NCBI GenBank assembly: GCA_902386135.1
Contig: CABMIB010000083.1
Coordinates: 1-64,000, forward strand
Direction of reading: 5' to 3'
Source: an uncultured archaeon
Lineage (GTDB): Archaea > Halobacteriota > Methanosarcinia > Methanosarcinales > Methanoperedenaceae
Length of the DNA: 64,000 nt
Each line of letters starts with the position of its first letter. The stretch's first letter is position 1. Below are positions 15,923-24,406 of this stretch, piece after piece. A program made the position numbers and the translations under genes. The notes below the pieces were generated by a model that saw only the letters and a list, made by a program, of their open reading frames with translations, searched no databases and had not been told where the DNA came from.

Positions 15923-15946
15923 TGTATGCAATGGGATTCAACACAG

Positions 15947-16129
15947 TTATTCACAGACTAAAAGCATCGGCTCATTACAGCATACAATAGCTTCGGCACC
16001 GGGTTCAATACATACAATCTCGCACCCACAAACCTCGCAATAATATCTCTCGCCTTTTTCCGTCTTCTCTGCCTTTTCTGTCTTCTTTGCTTTCGTCTTA
16101 TTTGGTCTAGACTCTGTCTTTTTTGCCAA
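15947..16129 (-). CDS. Desulforedoxin-like rubredoxin-type iron protein with Lys-rich N-terminal tail
   Basis: From TTG at 16129 the protein has 60 residues. The TTG start is chosen because AGGAGGT lies 4-6 nt upstream; the longer ATG frame at 16153 would run through that site. Residues 2-28 are a Lys/Thr/Glu-rich tail. Residues 29-60 carry C31-x2-C34 and C50-C51, the Fe(Cys)4 pattern of desulforedoxin and of the N-terminal domain of desulfoferrodoxin. Extra cysteines at 36, 40 and 59 are unusual. It probably acts as a small electron carrier or metal sensor. Confidence 0.75.
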   Translation of the reverse strand: MAKKTESRPNKTKAKKTEKAEKTEKGERYYCEVCGCEIVCIEPGAEAIVCCNEPMLLVCE

Positions 16130-16271
16130 GGTTAACCTCCTCTTAATTCTCATAATTATTAAGATTTATACATATCGTCCAAAATGTCCTCTCCACTGTG
16201 CGGGTGGAGCGTCAAATTAATATAATAAGTAGTTATCTGACACATCAATAAGTTGCAAAGGTATTGGAACG

Positions 16272-18779
16272 ATGAGACGGGAGGGGGAACTGCTGCTTAT
16301 TTCAAGAGGAAAAGCTGTGAAAAACGAGGATAAAGCCAAAGAACAAATCATAAAAGAACTGCGCCAGAGGATTGCGGAGTTAGAAAAATCAGAGACTCTA
16401 CGTAAGCGAGCAAAGGAAACACTGCGACTTCAGACTGAAAACCCGCAAGAGCTATCGACTGAGAATGTCCAGAGTCTGATTCACGAACAGCAAGTGCATC
16501 AAATCGAACTTGAAATGCAGAACGAGGAGCTTCGCAGGGTACAAAATGAACTCAAAGAAGCACGCAACAAGTACTCCGACCTGTATGATTTCGCTCCAAT
16601 AGGTTATTTTACTTTTGATAAAAATGGGCTTATTTTAGAAGTAAACCTTACAGGTGCTAATAAATTAGGTGTGGAAAGAAGCTTTTTGATTAAAAAACCA
16701 TTTTCTCTTTATGTTGCTTTCAGCAGCAGGAATGTGTTTTATCTGCACCTGCGGCAGGTTTTTAAAACAGAGACCAGGCAAACTTGCGAGATCAAACTTG
16801 TGGACCAGAATAAGAATCAATTCAATGCTCGACTGGAAAGTCTGGCAATGCAGGATGGCGAGGGTAAATCTGGTCAATGCAGAACAGCGATAAGCGACAT
16901 CACTGAGCACAAGCAGATGGATGAAGCACTACTGGAGAGTGAAGAGAGGCACAGGGAACTTGCTGAAAGCATCGATGAAGTCTTCTATGCAATGGATAGA
17001 GATTTAAAATACATATATTGGAATAATGCATCTGAAAAGCTTACAGGTATTTCATCAAAAGATGCTGTTGGAAAATCTCTCATTGAGCTTTTCCCTGAAC
17101 TGAAAGGGGCAAGAGCGGAGAAGTTGTACATGGAGGTATTAAAAACGCACCAACCTCAGCATTTTGTGCATAAGTATCTGGTTGAGGGCAAGAACCTCTT
17201 TTTTGAAATTAACGCCTATCCCTCTAAGTTTGGCATATCAGTTATTGCCAAAAATATCACCCAGCATAAACTGGCTGAGGAGCAGATACGAGAACAGGCG
17301 TCACTTCTTGACAAAGCACATGATGCTATTGTCGTCCGAGACTTAAAAAACCGTTTCATCTACTGGAATAAAGGCGCCGAGCGACTATATGGCTGGACAG
17401 CAGAGGAGGCCATTGGCAAAAATGCTTTTGAGCTTCTGTATAAAGGAGAATCACCCATACTTATTAAAGCTCAGAAAAGCGTAATTGAAATGGGGGAATG
17501 GAGCGGTGAGTTGCATAAAGTAACCAAAGATGGTAAAGAAATCATTGTAGAAAGCCGCTGGACCCTGGTGCACGATAACGAAGGAAAACCAAGATCAATA
17601 CTTGTCATAAACACTGACATCACTGAGAAGAAAAAGCTTGAAGCGCATTTATTACGTGCCCAAAGAATGGAGAGCTTAGGTACACTTGCTGGCGGTATAG
17701 CGCATGACCTCAACAATGTCCTGACGCCAATGATGCTGTCGCTGCAAATGTTAAAAGAAAAATTCAAAGATGAACAGAGCCAGAAATTGCTTTCTATTCT
17801 CGAAAAGAACTCCCAGCGCGGAGCCAACTTGATAAAGCAGGTACTTTCATTTGCACGAGGTGTAGAGGGTGAACGCAATCCTCTTCAAGCAAAACACATT
17901 ATATCTGAAGTTGAAAAGGTTGCAAAAGAGACATTTCCAAGAAATATTGAAATTCAAACTGATGTGCAGGAAGACCTTTGGACTATTGCTGGAGATACAA
18001 CGCAACTGTATCAGGTTCTGATGAACCTCTGTGTGAATGCACGTGATGCGATGTTAGACGGTGGAATACTTCGCATCTCTGCTAAGAATTTTTTTGTTGA
18101 TAAGAAATATGCAAGGATGAATACTGAAGCAAATGTTGGTTCTTATGTTTTCATTGCAGTCACTGATACTGGAACTGGTATCCCCCCTGAAATAATGGAT
18201 AGGATTTTCGAACCGTTTTTCACGACAAAAGAACACGGTAAAGGCACCGGTCTTGGTCTTTCGACCTCCCTTGGGATTGTGAAAAGCCACTGCGGATTTA
18301 TAAATGTGTACAGCAAAATCGGGAAGGGAACAACTTTCAAGGTTTATCTGCCAGCGATTAAAGCTGAACTACAAACAGGAGATGAGCAGCAGTTTGAACT
18401 GCCAATAGGGCAAGGAGAATTGATTCTCGTTGCTGAAGACGAAGGCTCGATTCGTGAGGTTACCACTTCAACATTAGAAACATACGGATATAGAGTGCTT
18501 ACAGCAGATGATGGTGCGCAGGCAGTAATGTTGTATGCAGAGAATAAAGATGAAATCAAGGTTATTCTTATGGATATGATGATGCCAGTAATGGACGGTC
18601 AAGCAAGCATACGAGCGATTCGTAAAATCAACCCTGAAGTCAAAATCATCGTAGTTAGCGGATTAACAGATAAAGACATGCTTCTGAATTTTGCAGATTA
18701 CTCAAATGCTTTTTTGCCAAAGCCTTATACTACTGAAAGATTGCTTAAAACCCTGCATGAGGTGTTAAGTGCAAGATAG
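16272..18779 (+). CDS. Cytoplasmic PAS-domain hybrid histidine kinase with receiver domain
   Basis: An 835-residue sensor. After an N-terminal coiled coil (about 15-95) come three PAS domains (about 98-210, 225-335 and 345-455; motifs such as FDKNGLILEVN and FIYWNKGAERLYGW). Next is a HisKA domain with phospho-acceptor His near 477 in GGIAHDLNNV, then a HATPase with N-box NLCVNARDAM, DTGTGIPP and GTGLGLS. A C-terminal receiver follows (phospho-Asp near 767 in LMDMMMPVMDG, Lys in LPKPY). No membrane helix, so it senses an internal signal such as redox or a ligand. Similar kinases are abundant in Methanosarcinales. No response-regulator output gene is adjacent. Confidence 0.95.
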   Translation: MRREGELLLISRGKAVKNEDKAKEQIIKELRQRIAELEKSETLRKRAKETLRLQTENPQELSTENVQSLIHEQQVHQIELEMQNEELRRVQNELKEARNKYSDLYDFAPIGYFTFDKNGLILEVNLTGANKLGVERSFLIKKPFSLYVAFSSRNVFYLHLRQVFKTETRQTCEIKLVDQNKNQFNARLESLAMQDGEGKSGQCRTAISDITEHKQMDEALLESEERHRELAESIDEVFYAMDRDLKYIYWNNASEKLTGISSKDAVGKSLIELFPELKGARAEKLYMEVLKTHQPQHFVHKYLVEGKNLFFEINAYPSKFGISVIAKNITQHKLAEEQIREQASLLDKAHDAIVVRDLKNRFIYWNKGAERLYGWTAEEAIGKNAFELLYKGESPILIKAQKSVIEMGEWSGELHKVTKDGKEIIVESRWTLVHDNEGKPRSILVINTDITEKKKLEAHLLRAQRMESLGTLAGGIAHDLNNVLTPMMLSLQMLKEKFKDEQSQKLLSILEKNSQRGANLIKQVLSFARGVEGERNPLQAKHIISEVEKVAKETFPRNIEIQTDVQEDLWTIAGDTTQLYQVLMNLCVNARDAMLDGGILRISAKNFFVDKKYARMNTEANVGSYVFIAVTDTGTGIPPEIMDRIFEPFFTTKEHGKGTGLGLSTSLGIVKSHCGFINVYSKIGKGTTFKVYLPAIKAELQTGDEQQFELPIGQGELILVAEDEGSIREVTTSTLETYGYRVLTADDGAQAVMLYAENKDEIKVILMDMMMPVMDGQASIRAIRKINPEVKIIVVSGLTDKDMLLNFADYSNAFLPKPYTTERLLKTLHEVLSAR

Positions 18780-18811
18780 AGAATACGCGGAAATCAAGAT
18801 AGGCGGCTGCC

Positions 18812-19768
18812 TCAATAGCCTCCAAGCATCTCCGGGGCCTTACCAAGTTTTGCCTCGACACTAAACCTCTCCTTGCCCCGTATCACTGTCAATTTAACCC
18901 GCTCCCCCACACTTTTCTTATTAATTTCACTGGTCAGATCTTTCATATTACCTATGCTTACATCATCTATTTTCTGGATCAGGTCCTTTTCTTCCAGCCC
19001 GGCCTTATCGGCTGGACTGTTTGGAACCACCCTCATAACTATGATACCTTTACTCACAGGTAAATCATAGTAGGCAACAACCTTGGGAGTTATATCCAGG
19101 CCAGTTATTCCCAGCCAGGGTCGCTGGACTTCTCCATAGGCCATGAGGTCCTCTGCGACTCGTCTCGCTGTATTTATTGGTATGGCAAACCCGATTCCCT
19201 GGGCAAAGGGAACAATGGCTGCGTTTATCCCGAACACCACTCCAGAGCTATCCACAAGCGGACCGCCGCTGTTTCCCGGGTTTATAGCTGCATCTGTCTG
19301 GACCAGTCCCTCCATAAAACCCCTCTCGGACTGGATGGAACGGTTAAGAGCACTTACTACGCCAGTGGTAACCGTAGGCCCACCTACAAGACCGAGGGGG
19401 TTCCCAATAGCAATGGCTATCTGGCCTACCATCAGCTTATCTGAGTCGCCCAGCGTTGGAACCGGGAGGTTTGTATCATCTATCTCTATCTTAATCACGG
19501 CTATGTCTGTGCTCTTGTCAACTCCCACAACCTTTCCAGGGAACTTTCTCCCGTCCACAAGGATAACTTCAATCTCCCTGGCTCCCTCAATTACGTGGGC
19601 ATTGGTCAAAATAAATCCGCCAGGATCTATTATCAGCCCGGAGCCTACCCCTTTGACAGGTATAACACGATAATAGTAATCTCTTACAAGCATCACGTTT
19701 GCAATATTAACCACGCTTGGAGCTACCTTTTTCATTGCCGAGATAACCGCTTCATCAAAAGGGATCAT
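18812..19768 (-). CDS. HtrA/Deg-type serine protease with PDZ domain
   Basis: A 318-residue trypsin-like protease with a complete triad: H58 (LTNAHV), D88 (DKSTDIAVIK) and S167 (NPGNSGGP). One C-terminal PDZ domain spans about residues 230-312 and includes the GIIVMRVVPNSPADKAGL loop. There is no signal peptide or anchor, so it is likely cytoplasmic, unlike periplasmic DegP. It degrades or refolds damaged proteins. It converges with the hybrid kinase gene (32-bp gap) and appears monocistronic. Confidence 0.93.
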   Translation of the reverse strand: MIPFDEAVISAMKKVAPSVVNIANVMLVRDYYYRVIPVKGVGSGLIIDPGGFILTNAHVIEGAREIEVILVDGRKFPGKVVGVDKSTDIAVIKIEIDDTNLPVPTLGDSDKLMVGQIAIAIGNPLGLVGGPTVTTGVVSALNRSIQSERGFMEGLVQTDAAINPGNSGGPLVDSSGVVFGINAAIVPFAQGIGFAIPINTARRVAEDLMAYGEVQRPWLGITGLDITPKVVAYYDLPVSKGIIVMRVVPNSPADKAGLEEKDLIQKIDDVSIGNMKDLTSEINKKSVGERVKLTVIRGKERFSVEAKLGKAPEMLGGY

Positions 19769-19900
19769 AATTTCACCGTATTGCTTATCTACACGAAATT
19801 CCGTTTTTTCGATAGCAGCGCCAGCCGCATGCCAAAATTAAATAGGCGGTGCAAATCAACACTATCTACTTAATACTTAGCGATCAAAAGGGATGAATCA

Positions 19901-20845
19901 TCAGTCTTCCTTTATCCTCAAGACAACCTTGCCCCGCGGGTGCCCCTTTTGCAGGAATGAGAGCGCTTCTCCTGCCTGTTCCAGAGGAAATGTTCTTTCA
20001 ACGTGCACTTTGATAGCATGTTTCTCTACGAGTTCAGCCAGCTTAGACAATCGTTCACTGTTCACCTGCGTGAATTGTCCTATGGCATTCACTTTGTATT
20101 GTTCCATGAGGTCTGAACGGGGCTGCTCTAACATGGAAACGATTATGCCGCCTTTCTTGAGCACTTTGAAGGATCTTACGTACGTCTCGCCGCCTACCGT
20201 ATCATAGACTGCGTCATAATCGTGTACAATATCTTCGAAGGGCTGGTTTTTGTAATCTATAGCCTCATCAGCGCCCAGTTCTTTGACATACGGTATATCT
20301 TTTGCGCTCACCGTTGTTGCCACATATGCTCCCAGGTACCTGGCGAGCTGGATTGCGATTGACCCGATACCGCCTGCGCCGCCATGTACGAGTATCTTTT
20401 CGTCCCTGGAAAGACCTATATGATTCACTAGTGCCTGCCAGGCGCTTACCCCTGTAAGCGGCAGTGCAGCAGCTTCAACATGACCTGTGTTCTTCGGTTT
20501 ATGTGCCGTGGTGTTAACATCTGCCGAAGCAAATTCGGCGAAAGAGCCTGACCCGCCCCTTGTGATGCTGGCCTGCCCGTAAACCTCATCGCCTTTTTTG
20601 AAGCCGGGAACGCCTTCCCCGACTTCTGCTACAACTCCTGAATAATCTCCTCCCAGAGTTGCCGGGAACTTTAGCGGCGCCATCTGCCGCATATACCCTT
20701 CGCGGATTTTCCAATCGACAGGATTAACTCCGGCTGCATATACCTCGACAAGAAGCTGTCCCTGGGATACAGTGGGTTTCGGTGCATTTTCATTAATCTT
20801 TACAACCTCACTGCCTCCGTAGTTATTAATCTGTGCTGCTTTCAT
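19901..20845 (-). CDS. NAD(P)H-dependent MDR-family oxidoreductase (quinone reductase-like)
   Basis: A 314-residue medium-chain dehydrogenase/reductase. The N-terminal GroES-like domain has the AGVNPVDWKIREG motif (about 34-46). The Rossmann domain has VHGGAGGIGSIAIQLAR (about 149-165). Zinc ligands are missing, placing it with quinone/enone reductases rather than zinc alcohol dehydrogenases. The start is preceded by GGGGGT. The promoter shares a 30-bp element with that of the 3-hydroxyacyl-CoA dehydrogenase upstream (see the regulatory entries), which suggests co-regulation. Confidence 0.9.
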   Translation of the reverse strand: MKAAQINNYGGSEVVKINENAPKPTVSQGQLLVEVYAAGVNPVDWKIREGYMRQMAPLKFPATLGGDYSGVVAEVGEGVPGFKKGDEVYGQASITRGGSGSFAEFASADVNTTAHKPKNTGHVEAAALPLTGVSAWQALVNHIGLSRDEKILVHGGAGGIGSIAIQLARYLGAYVATTVSAKDIPYVKELGADEAIDYKNQPFEDIVHDYDAVYDTVGGETYVRSFKVLKKGGIIVSMLEQPRSDLMEQYKVNAIGQFTQVNSERLSKLAELVEKHAIKVHVERTFPLEQAGEALSFLQKGHPRGKVVLRIKED

Positions 20846-20863
20846 ATTATACCCCCTTTCTGT

Positions 20864-20895
20864 AAAATATATATTTTATCTATAGAACTTATAAC
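20864..20895 (-). promoter_or_regulatory. Promoter element shared with the hydroxyacyl-CoA dehydrogenase gene (copy A)
   Basis: Read on the minus strand, TATAAGTTCTATAGATA is followed by AAAATATATAT and ends about 18 bp before the oxidoreductase ATG. An almost identical block precedes the gene at 21856. The downstream A/T part can serve as a TATA box, and the TATAAGTYCTATMGATA part as an operator or BRE-region element. Confidence 0.55.
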
Positions 20896-20941
20896 TTTCT
20901 AGAGCCCTGTTGATTCTGTTAACCCGGCACAACTCATTAAC

Positions 20942-21856
20942 TCATTCTTTACCGCCGCCTCTTAACCAGTAGGGCTGCTCGAAGGAAGGATTAGGATATG
21001 TATAGAAGCCTTTGCCTGTCTTAACGCCCATCTCACCCTTCTCTATTTTATCAAGAAGGAGCCTGGGAGGATAATCCGATTCATTGCCTGACTCATGATA
21101 GTATTCCAGTTCAATGTCCCGAACGACATCAAGCCCGACAAGATCCATCAGACCGAAGGGACCGATCTTCATCCCTGTAAAGATCATCCATGCCCTGTCC
21201 ACATCTTCGTAAGTTGCAACTCCGTTATCCACGATGTGCAGGCACTCTTTCTTGATCGCCCGCCATACCCGGTTGAAGAGAAAGCCGGTGCTCTCCTTAA
21301 GTACAAGAAGGGGCGTTAACCCGATATTGCGGGCAAATTCACGCACGCTTTCGATCGTCTCGTCGGATGTTCTCGTACCGCGCATCAGTTCTACCATCGG
21401 GCGCTCCCATATCGGTGGATAGAAATGCATATTGAGGACTTTATCCGGACGGTTTGTGGCATCTTCTATAGCTGAGATGCGAATGGACGAGCTGTTCGTC
21501 GCCAGGATAGTATGGCTTGGACAAACCTTATCCAATTGGGCGAAAACTTCTCGCTTGGTGTCTAATTTTTCAGGAACAGCTTCGATCACCAGGTCAACGG
21601 AATCTGCACATTCTTTTATGTCCTTGGTTAAATGTATCCGGCTGAGGATAGCCTTCGATTCATTCGTAGTGATCTGCTGTTTTTTGACCCGTGCTTCTAA
21701 TTCCTGCACAAAGCTATCCGAAGCCTGTTTCAACGACTTTTCGGAATGACCGACGATCCAGGTCGTATAGCCATGAGATGCGCTCTGGAGCCCTATCTGG
21801 GCCCCCATAAACCCTGCTCCGAAGATACAGACGGTTCTGATAGGTGTTATTTCCAT
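20942..21856 (-). CDS. 3-hydroxyacyl-CoA dehydrogenase (NAD-dependent)
   Basis: A 304-residue enzyme with an N-terminal Rossmann motif CIFGAGFMGAQIGL (about 10-23). The catalytic His lies in the NMHFYPP segment (about 143), Glu in the conserved DLVIEAVPE region, and the C-terminal domain contains DLVGLDV. It oxidises 3-hydroxyacyl-CoA to 3-ketoacyl-CoA, or runs in reverse in butyrate/PHB-type pathways. The frame opens at GTG 21865, but AGGAG with 8-nt spacing supports the ATG at 21856. No thiolase or crotonase neighbour. The pathway is unclear. Promoter element shared with the MDR gene. Confidence 0.9.
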   Translation of the reverse strand: MEITPIRTVCIFGAGFMGAQIGLQSASHGYTTWIVGHSEKSLKQASDSFVQELEARVKKQQITTNESKAILSRIHLTKDIKECADSVDLVIEAVPEKLDTKREVFAQLDKVCPSHTILATNSSSIRISAIEDATNRPDKVLNMHFYPPIWERPMVELMRGTRTSDETIESVREFARNIGLTPLLVLKESTGFLFNRVWRAIKKECLHIVDNGVATYEDVDRAWMIFTGMKIGPFGLMDLVGLDVVRDIELEYYHESGNESDYPPRLLLDKIEKGEMGVKTGKGFYTYPNPSFEQPYWLRGGGKE

Positions 21857-21880
21857 TTTACCCACTCCTTTCTCTAAGGA

Positions 21881-21909
21881 ATATATTTTATATCGATAGG
21901 ACTTATAGC
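21881..21909 (-). promoter_or_regulatory. Promoter element shared with the MDR oxidoreductase gene (copy B)
   Basis: On the minus strand this reads TATAAGTCCTATCGATA followed by TAAAATATAT, ending about 25 bp before the ATG at 21856. Compared with copy A only two positions of the first 17 differ. A repeated element at the same promoter distance in two adjacent catabolic-looking genes suggests a common regulator. Confidence 0.55.
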
Positions 21910-21970
21910 TTCTGGGGTAATTAGAAATATTTTAAGTAAAAGCAATGTACATTAAAGTAAGGGGGAATAA

Positions 21971-22939
21971 ATTATTGCAACTGGTGGAGGAAATGGAAGA
22001 ATACGCATTGCTATAGCATGCCAGGGCGGCGGGAGTTTTACAGCTTTTACTGCAGGAGCACTGAAAAGGCTGCTGAAAGAAAATGGGAATTACGAGATCG
22101 TGGCATTAAGCGGTTCTTCCGGCGGTTCCATCTGTGCCCTGCTGGCATGGTACGGCTTATTAACGAATGATGAGGAAAAGGCTATCAGGCTCCTGGATTC
22201 TTTCTGGGAGGATGTATCAGCGAGTACGCCTGCGGATATCCTTTTGAACAACTGGGTTGTCTGGACATCCAGATTGAGCGATCTTGTTCCCGTACCCGAA
22301 GTCAGCCCGTATTATTATCCTCCCTGGGCTCAGGAATATTTGAGAACCATCCTGGAAAAGCATGTTGAGTTCGGAAAAATCAAAGAGCTCATAACCCCAT
22401 CAAGCCCTGATCTATTTGTTGGGGCTGTTGATGTTCTCTCCGGTGAATTCAAAACTTTCAAGAATAATGATATCAGTGTTGATACAATTCTTGCTTCGGC
22501 CGCGCTTCCGGAGCTGTTTCCAGCAGTACGGATCGATGATACACTGTACTGGGATGGCATGTTCTCACATAATCCTCCTTTACTATGCGTTCTTCAGGGC
22601 GCGATAAAACCCGATGAGATATGGGTAATACATATAAACCCGGATACGATTCAGAAATACAGGGAGCCGGTGTCGATAGGAGAGATACGTGACAGGCGTA
22701 ATACGCTCTCAGGCAATCTTTCATTACACCAGGAAATTGATTTTGTAAGAATGATCAACGAATGGATAAGACTCGGATACCTTCCAGATGATAAATTCAA
22801 GCATATTAAGGTAAGATTCATCCAGATGCTTTACGAGCTGGATAAGGAATCAAAGATGGATCGCAGTCCGTCATTTATACATTGCATGATGGATTACGGT
22901 GAAGAGCAGGCTGAGAAATTATTGATGGAACTGGCATAA
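21971..22939 (+). CDS. Patatin-like phospholipase/acyl hydrolase, 5' end unresolved
   Basis: The open frame after TAA (21968-21970) encodes RIRIAIACQGGGSFTAFTAG, the patatin oxyanion-hole region. The nucleophile elbow GSSGG follows near 22115 and the catalytic Asp in WDGMFSHNPP near 22551. The first ATG/GTG/TTG in this frame is GTG 22100, which lies after the oxyanion hole and would give a dead protein. True initiation must use a rare codon (ATA 22001, 10 nt after GGTGGAGG; or ATT 21971/21974), or a 1-base frameshift separates it from the ATG at 21993. The enzyme probably cleaves acyl esters in lipids. Confidence 0.8.
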   Translation: MIATGGGNGRIRIAIACQGGGSFTAFTAGALKRLLKENGNYEIVALSGSSGGSICALLAWYGLLTNDEEKAIRLLDSFWEDVSASTPADILLNNWVVWTSRLSDLVPVPEVSPYYYPPWAQEYLRTILEKHVEFGKIKELITPSSPDLFVGAVDVLSGEFKTFKNNDISVDTILASAALPELFPAVRIDDTLYWDGMFSHNPPLLCVLQGAIKPDEIWVIHINPDTIQKYREPVSIGEIRDRRNTLSGNLSLHQEIDFVRMINEWIRLGYLPDDKFKHIKVRFIQMLYELDKESKMDRSPSFIHCMMDYGEEQAEKLLMELA

Positions 22940-23043
22940 GCGGATAGACAACGTGCTAAGCGCTCATATAAGCAACAAAGTCCTGGGGAAATTATATTCC
23001 TCTTGGACACCAATAAATTATCAGATAAATCAGGGGGCAGCGT

Positions 23044-23631
23044 ATGACAGGAGTAAAGCTTTATGACGAACTGAAAGTTCTCAGGGGAAAAGATAAGTAT
23101 CCCAGTAAAGAACTGGAAGAACATTTAGTAAATAGGATTTTTCCCAAGACCGCAGAGGAGTTAGCTCTGGTACTTTCCAACGTTACAGCAGGATTCTATG
23201 GATTTACTTTAAAACACATAGGCCAGCAATGTGGTTGGGACAGGGTGGATTCGATTTCCAAGTCTCTCTTCAGGGAACTTGGCCAATTAAAGACAAAAGA
23301 GGCAATCGAAAGAGGCGTAGAAGTACCGAGGGACACCAGAGGACTTGCGATAGTGTGTATTTCAGCAATATATACTAGCAGTCCGGAATTTAACTTTGCA
23401 ATCTTGAAGTATGATCCCGAAGAGACGTTAGTGAGAATCTTCGGGGCATCCAGATATTTTCGGATAGCCAGAAAGTTGAATATTGATAGATATATCTCAT
23501 GGCCTGTCCTGATACCTTTCTTTGAAGGAATAGCTCAACAAATAGGCATAAGATGTAAAGTAGAAATGGAGACCAAAAAACTTGAGGATGATGGGAGATG
23601 CGATTGTTTAGCAAGGTTTACTTTGATATGA
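23044..23631 (+). CDS. Hypothetical protein (195 residues)
   Basis: A soluble alpha/beta protein with a helical first half and a second half built from strands (FNFAILKYDPEETLVRIFGASRYFR). The final CDCLARFTL could be a small-molecule-binding beta-sheet edge, as in V4R- or MEDS-like sensory folds, but the match is not good enough to name a family. GGGGG lies a few bases before the ATG. It follows the patatin gene by 104 bp in the same direction, and a hairpin lies just after it. Function unknown. Confidence 0.65.
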   Translation: MTGVKLYDELKVLRGKDKYPSKELEEHLVNRIFPKTAEELALVLSNVTAGFYGFTLKHIGQQCGWDRVDSISKSLFRELGQLKTKEAIERGVEVPRDTRGLAIVCISAIYTSSPEFNFAILKYDPEETLVRIFGASRYFRIARKLNIDRYISWPVLIPFFEGIAQQIGIRCKVEMETKKLEDDGRCDCLARFTLI

Positions 23632-23647
23632 TGTCCGGGAGAGAACC

Positions 23648-23668
23648 TCAAGCTCATCAAGAGCTTGA
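23648..23668. terminator. Hairpin between convergent genes
   Basis: TCAAGCTC and GAGCTTGA form a perfect 8-bp stem around ATCAA. It lies 17 bp after the stop of the 195-residue gene and 60 bp before the end of the glutaredoxin gene on the other strand, where a bidirectional terminator would be expected. No strong T-run follows. Confidence 0.4.
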
Positions 23669-23728
23669 AACCATTGCGCTCCGGACTGCACCAATCGAAT
23701 GCATCTTTTTTTGATTCCACGCTTATTT

Positions 23729-23986
23729 TTATTTTTCCCCGCCAGTCTCTAATAACTCAGAATACTTTTCAGGGTTATATCCGATAATCACCTTACCGTT
23801 GATCTTCACGAACGGAAAAGCAGAACCGCCATACTTGGACATCTCTTCCAGTATCTTTTCCTGTTCTTTCTCATCCGCCAGGTCATAATCTATATATTCA
23901 AACGGAATGTTCCTGTCAGTGAAGAATTTTTTTGTTCTCCTGCACCACGGACATGTACTGAGCGTATACATAGATATTTTCACCAT
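23729..23986 (-). CDS. Glutaredoxin-family thiol-disulfide protein
   Basis: An 85-residue glutaredoxin fold with active site C12-P-W-C15, the FPFVKINGKVIIGYNPEK cis-Pro/GSH-loop region and no membrane segment. A longer frame starts at TTG 24001, but GGGGAGTG sits 6-7 nt before the ATG at 23986. It starts 4 bp after the stop of the Rieske gene, so the two are co-transcribed. In methanogen-lineage archaea, which lack glutathione, such proteins take electrons from thioredoxin reductase/FTR systems or coenzyme M-type thiols (inference). Confidence 0.88.
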   Translation of the reverse strand: MVKISMYTLSTCPWCRRTKKFFTDRNIPFEYIDYDLADEKEQEKILEEMSKYGGSAFPFVKINGKVIIGYNPEKYSELLETGGEK

Positions 23987-23990
23987 ATTT

Positions 23991-24308
23991 TCACTCCCCA
24001 ATTTTTATAAATATTTTCCCTTCCGACGACTTCCATTCATAAACCTTTAATTTGATCTCTGCGGCATCTAAAAATTCACCTGTCCTGATATCGAATCTCC
24101 AGTCATGACAAGGGCACCTGATTATATAGTCTTTTAACGTACCACCTGCCAGTGCACATGCCATATGCGCGCATTTATTGGATATTGCGTAGATCTCCCC
24201 TGCTTTTTTGATAAGAAGGACAGGCAGCCCTTTCGGGAACACCATGCTAGCAAAATTATCCTGCAATTTATTTTCCTCAATCGCGAAAACCCATGAAGTT
24301 TCAGGCAT
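23991..24308 (-). CDS. Rieske [2Fe-2S] protein (second copy)
   Basis: A 105-residue soluble Rieske ferredoxin with C46-x-H48 (NKCAHMACAL) and C65-x2-H68 (RCPCHDWRFD). It is shorter than the Rieske protein at 11503 and clearly a distinct paralogue. The start is ATG 24308, with a GTG just before it. Its stop overlaps the ribosome binding site of the glutaredoxin gene, so the pair is translated together. Together they repeat the theme of the 11.5-12.2 kb pair: one Rieske protein plus one thiol-redox protein. The partner enzyme is unknown. Confidence 0.88.
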   Translation of the reverse strand: MPETSWVFAIEENKLQDNFASMVFPKGLPVLLIKKAGEIYAISNKCAHMACALAGGTLKDYIIRCPCHDWRFDIRTGEFLDAAEIKLKVYEWKSSEGKIFIKIGE

Positions 24309-24406
24309 CACTTTTACCCCCCAGTATAATCATTGCTATCAGCAATATATATTCTTATTGTCTCCGGGATTTTTTGGAAGCTGTATACATATATCTTCAA
24401 AACAGT

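Noticed and set aside
23044-23631. Naming the 195-residue protein as a V4R or ATC-hydrolase family member
   Set aside because: Only vague resemblance in the C-terminal strands; no motif strong enough to support it.
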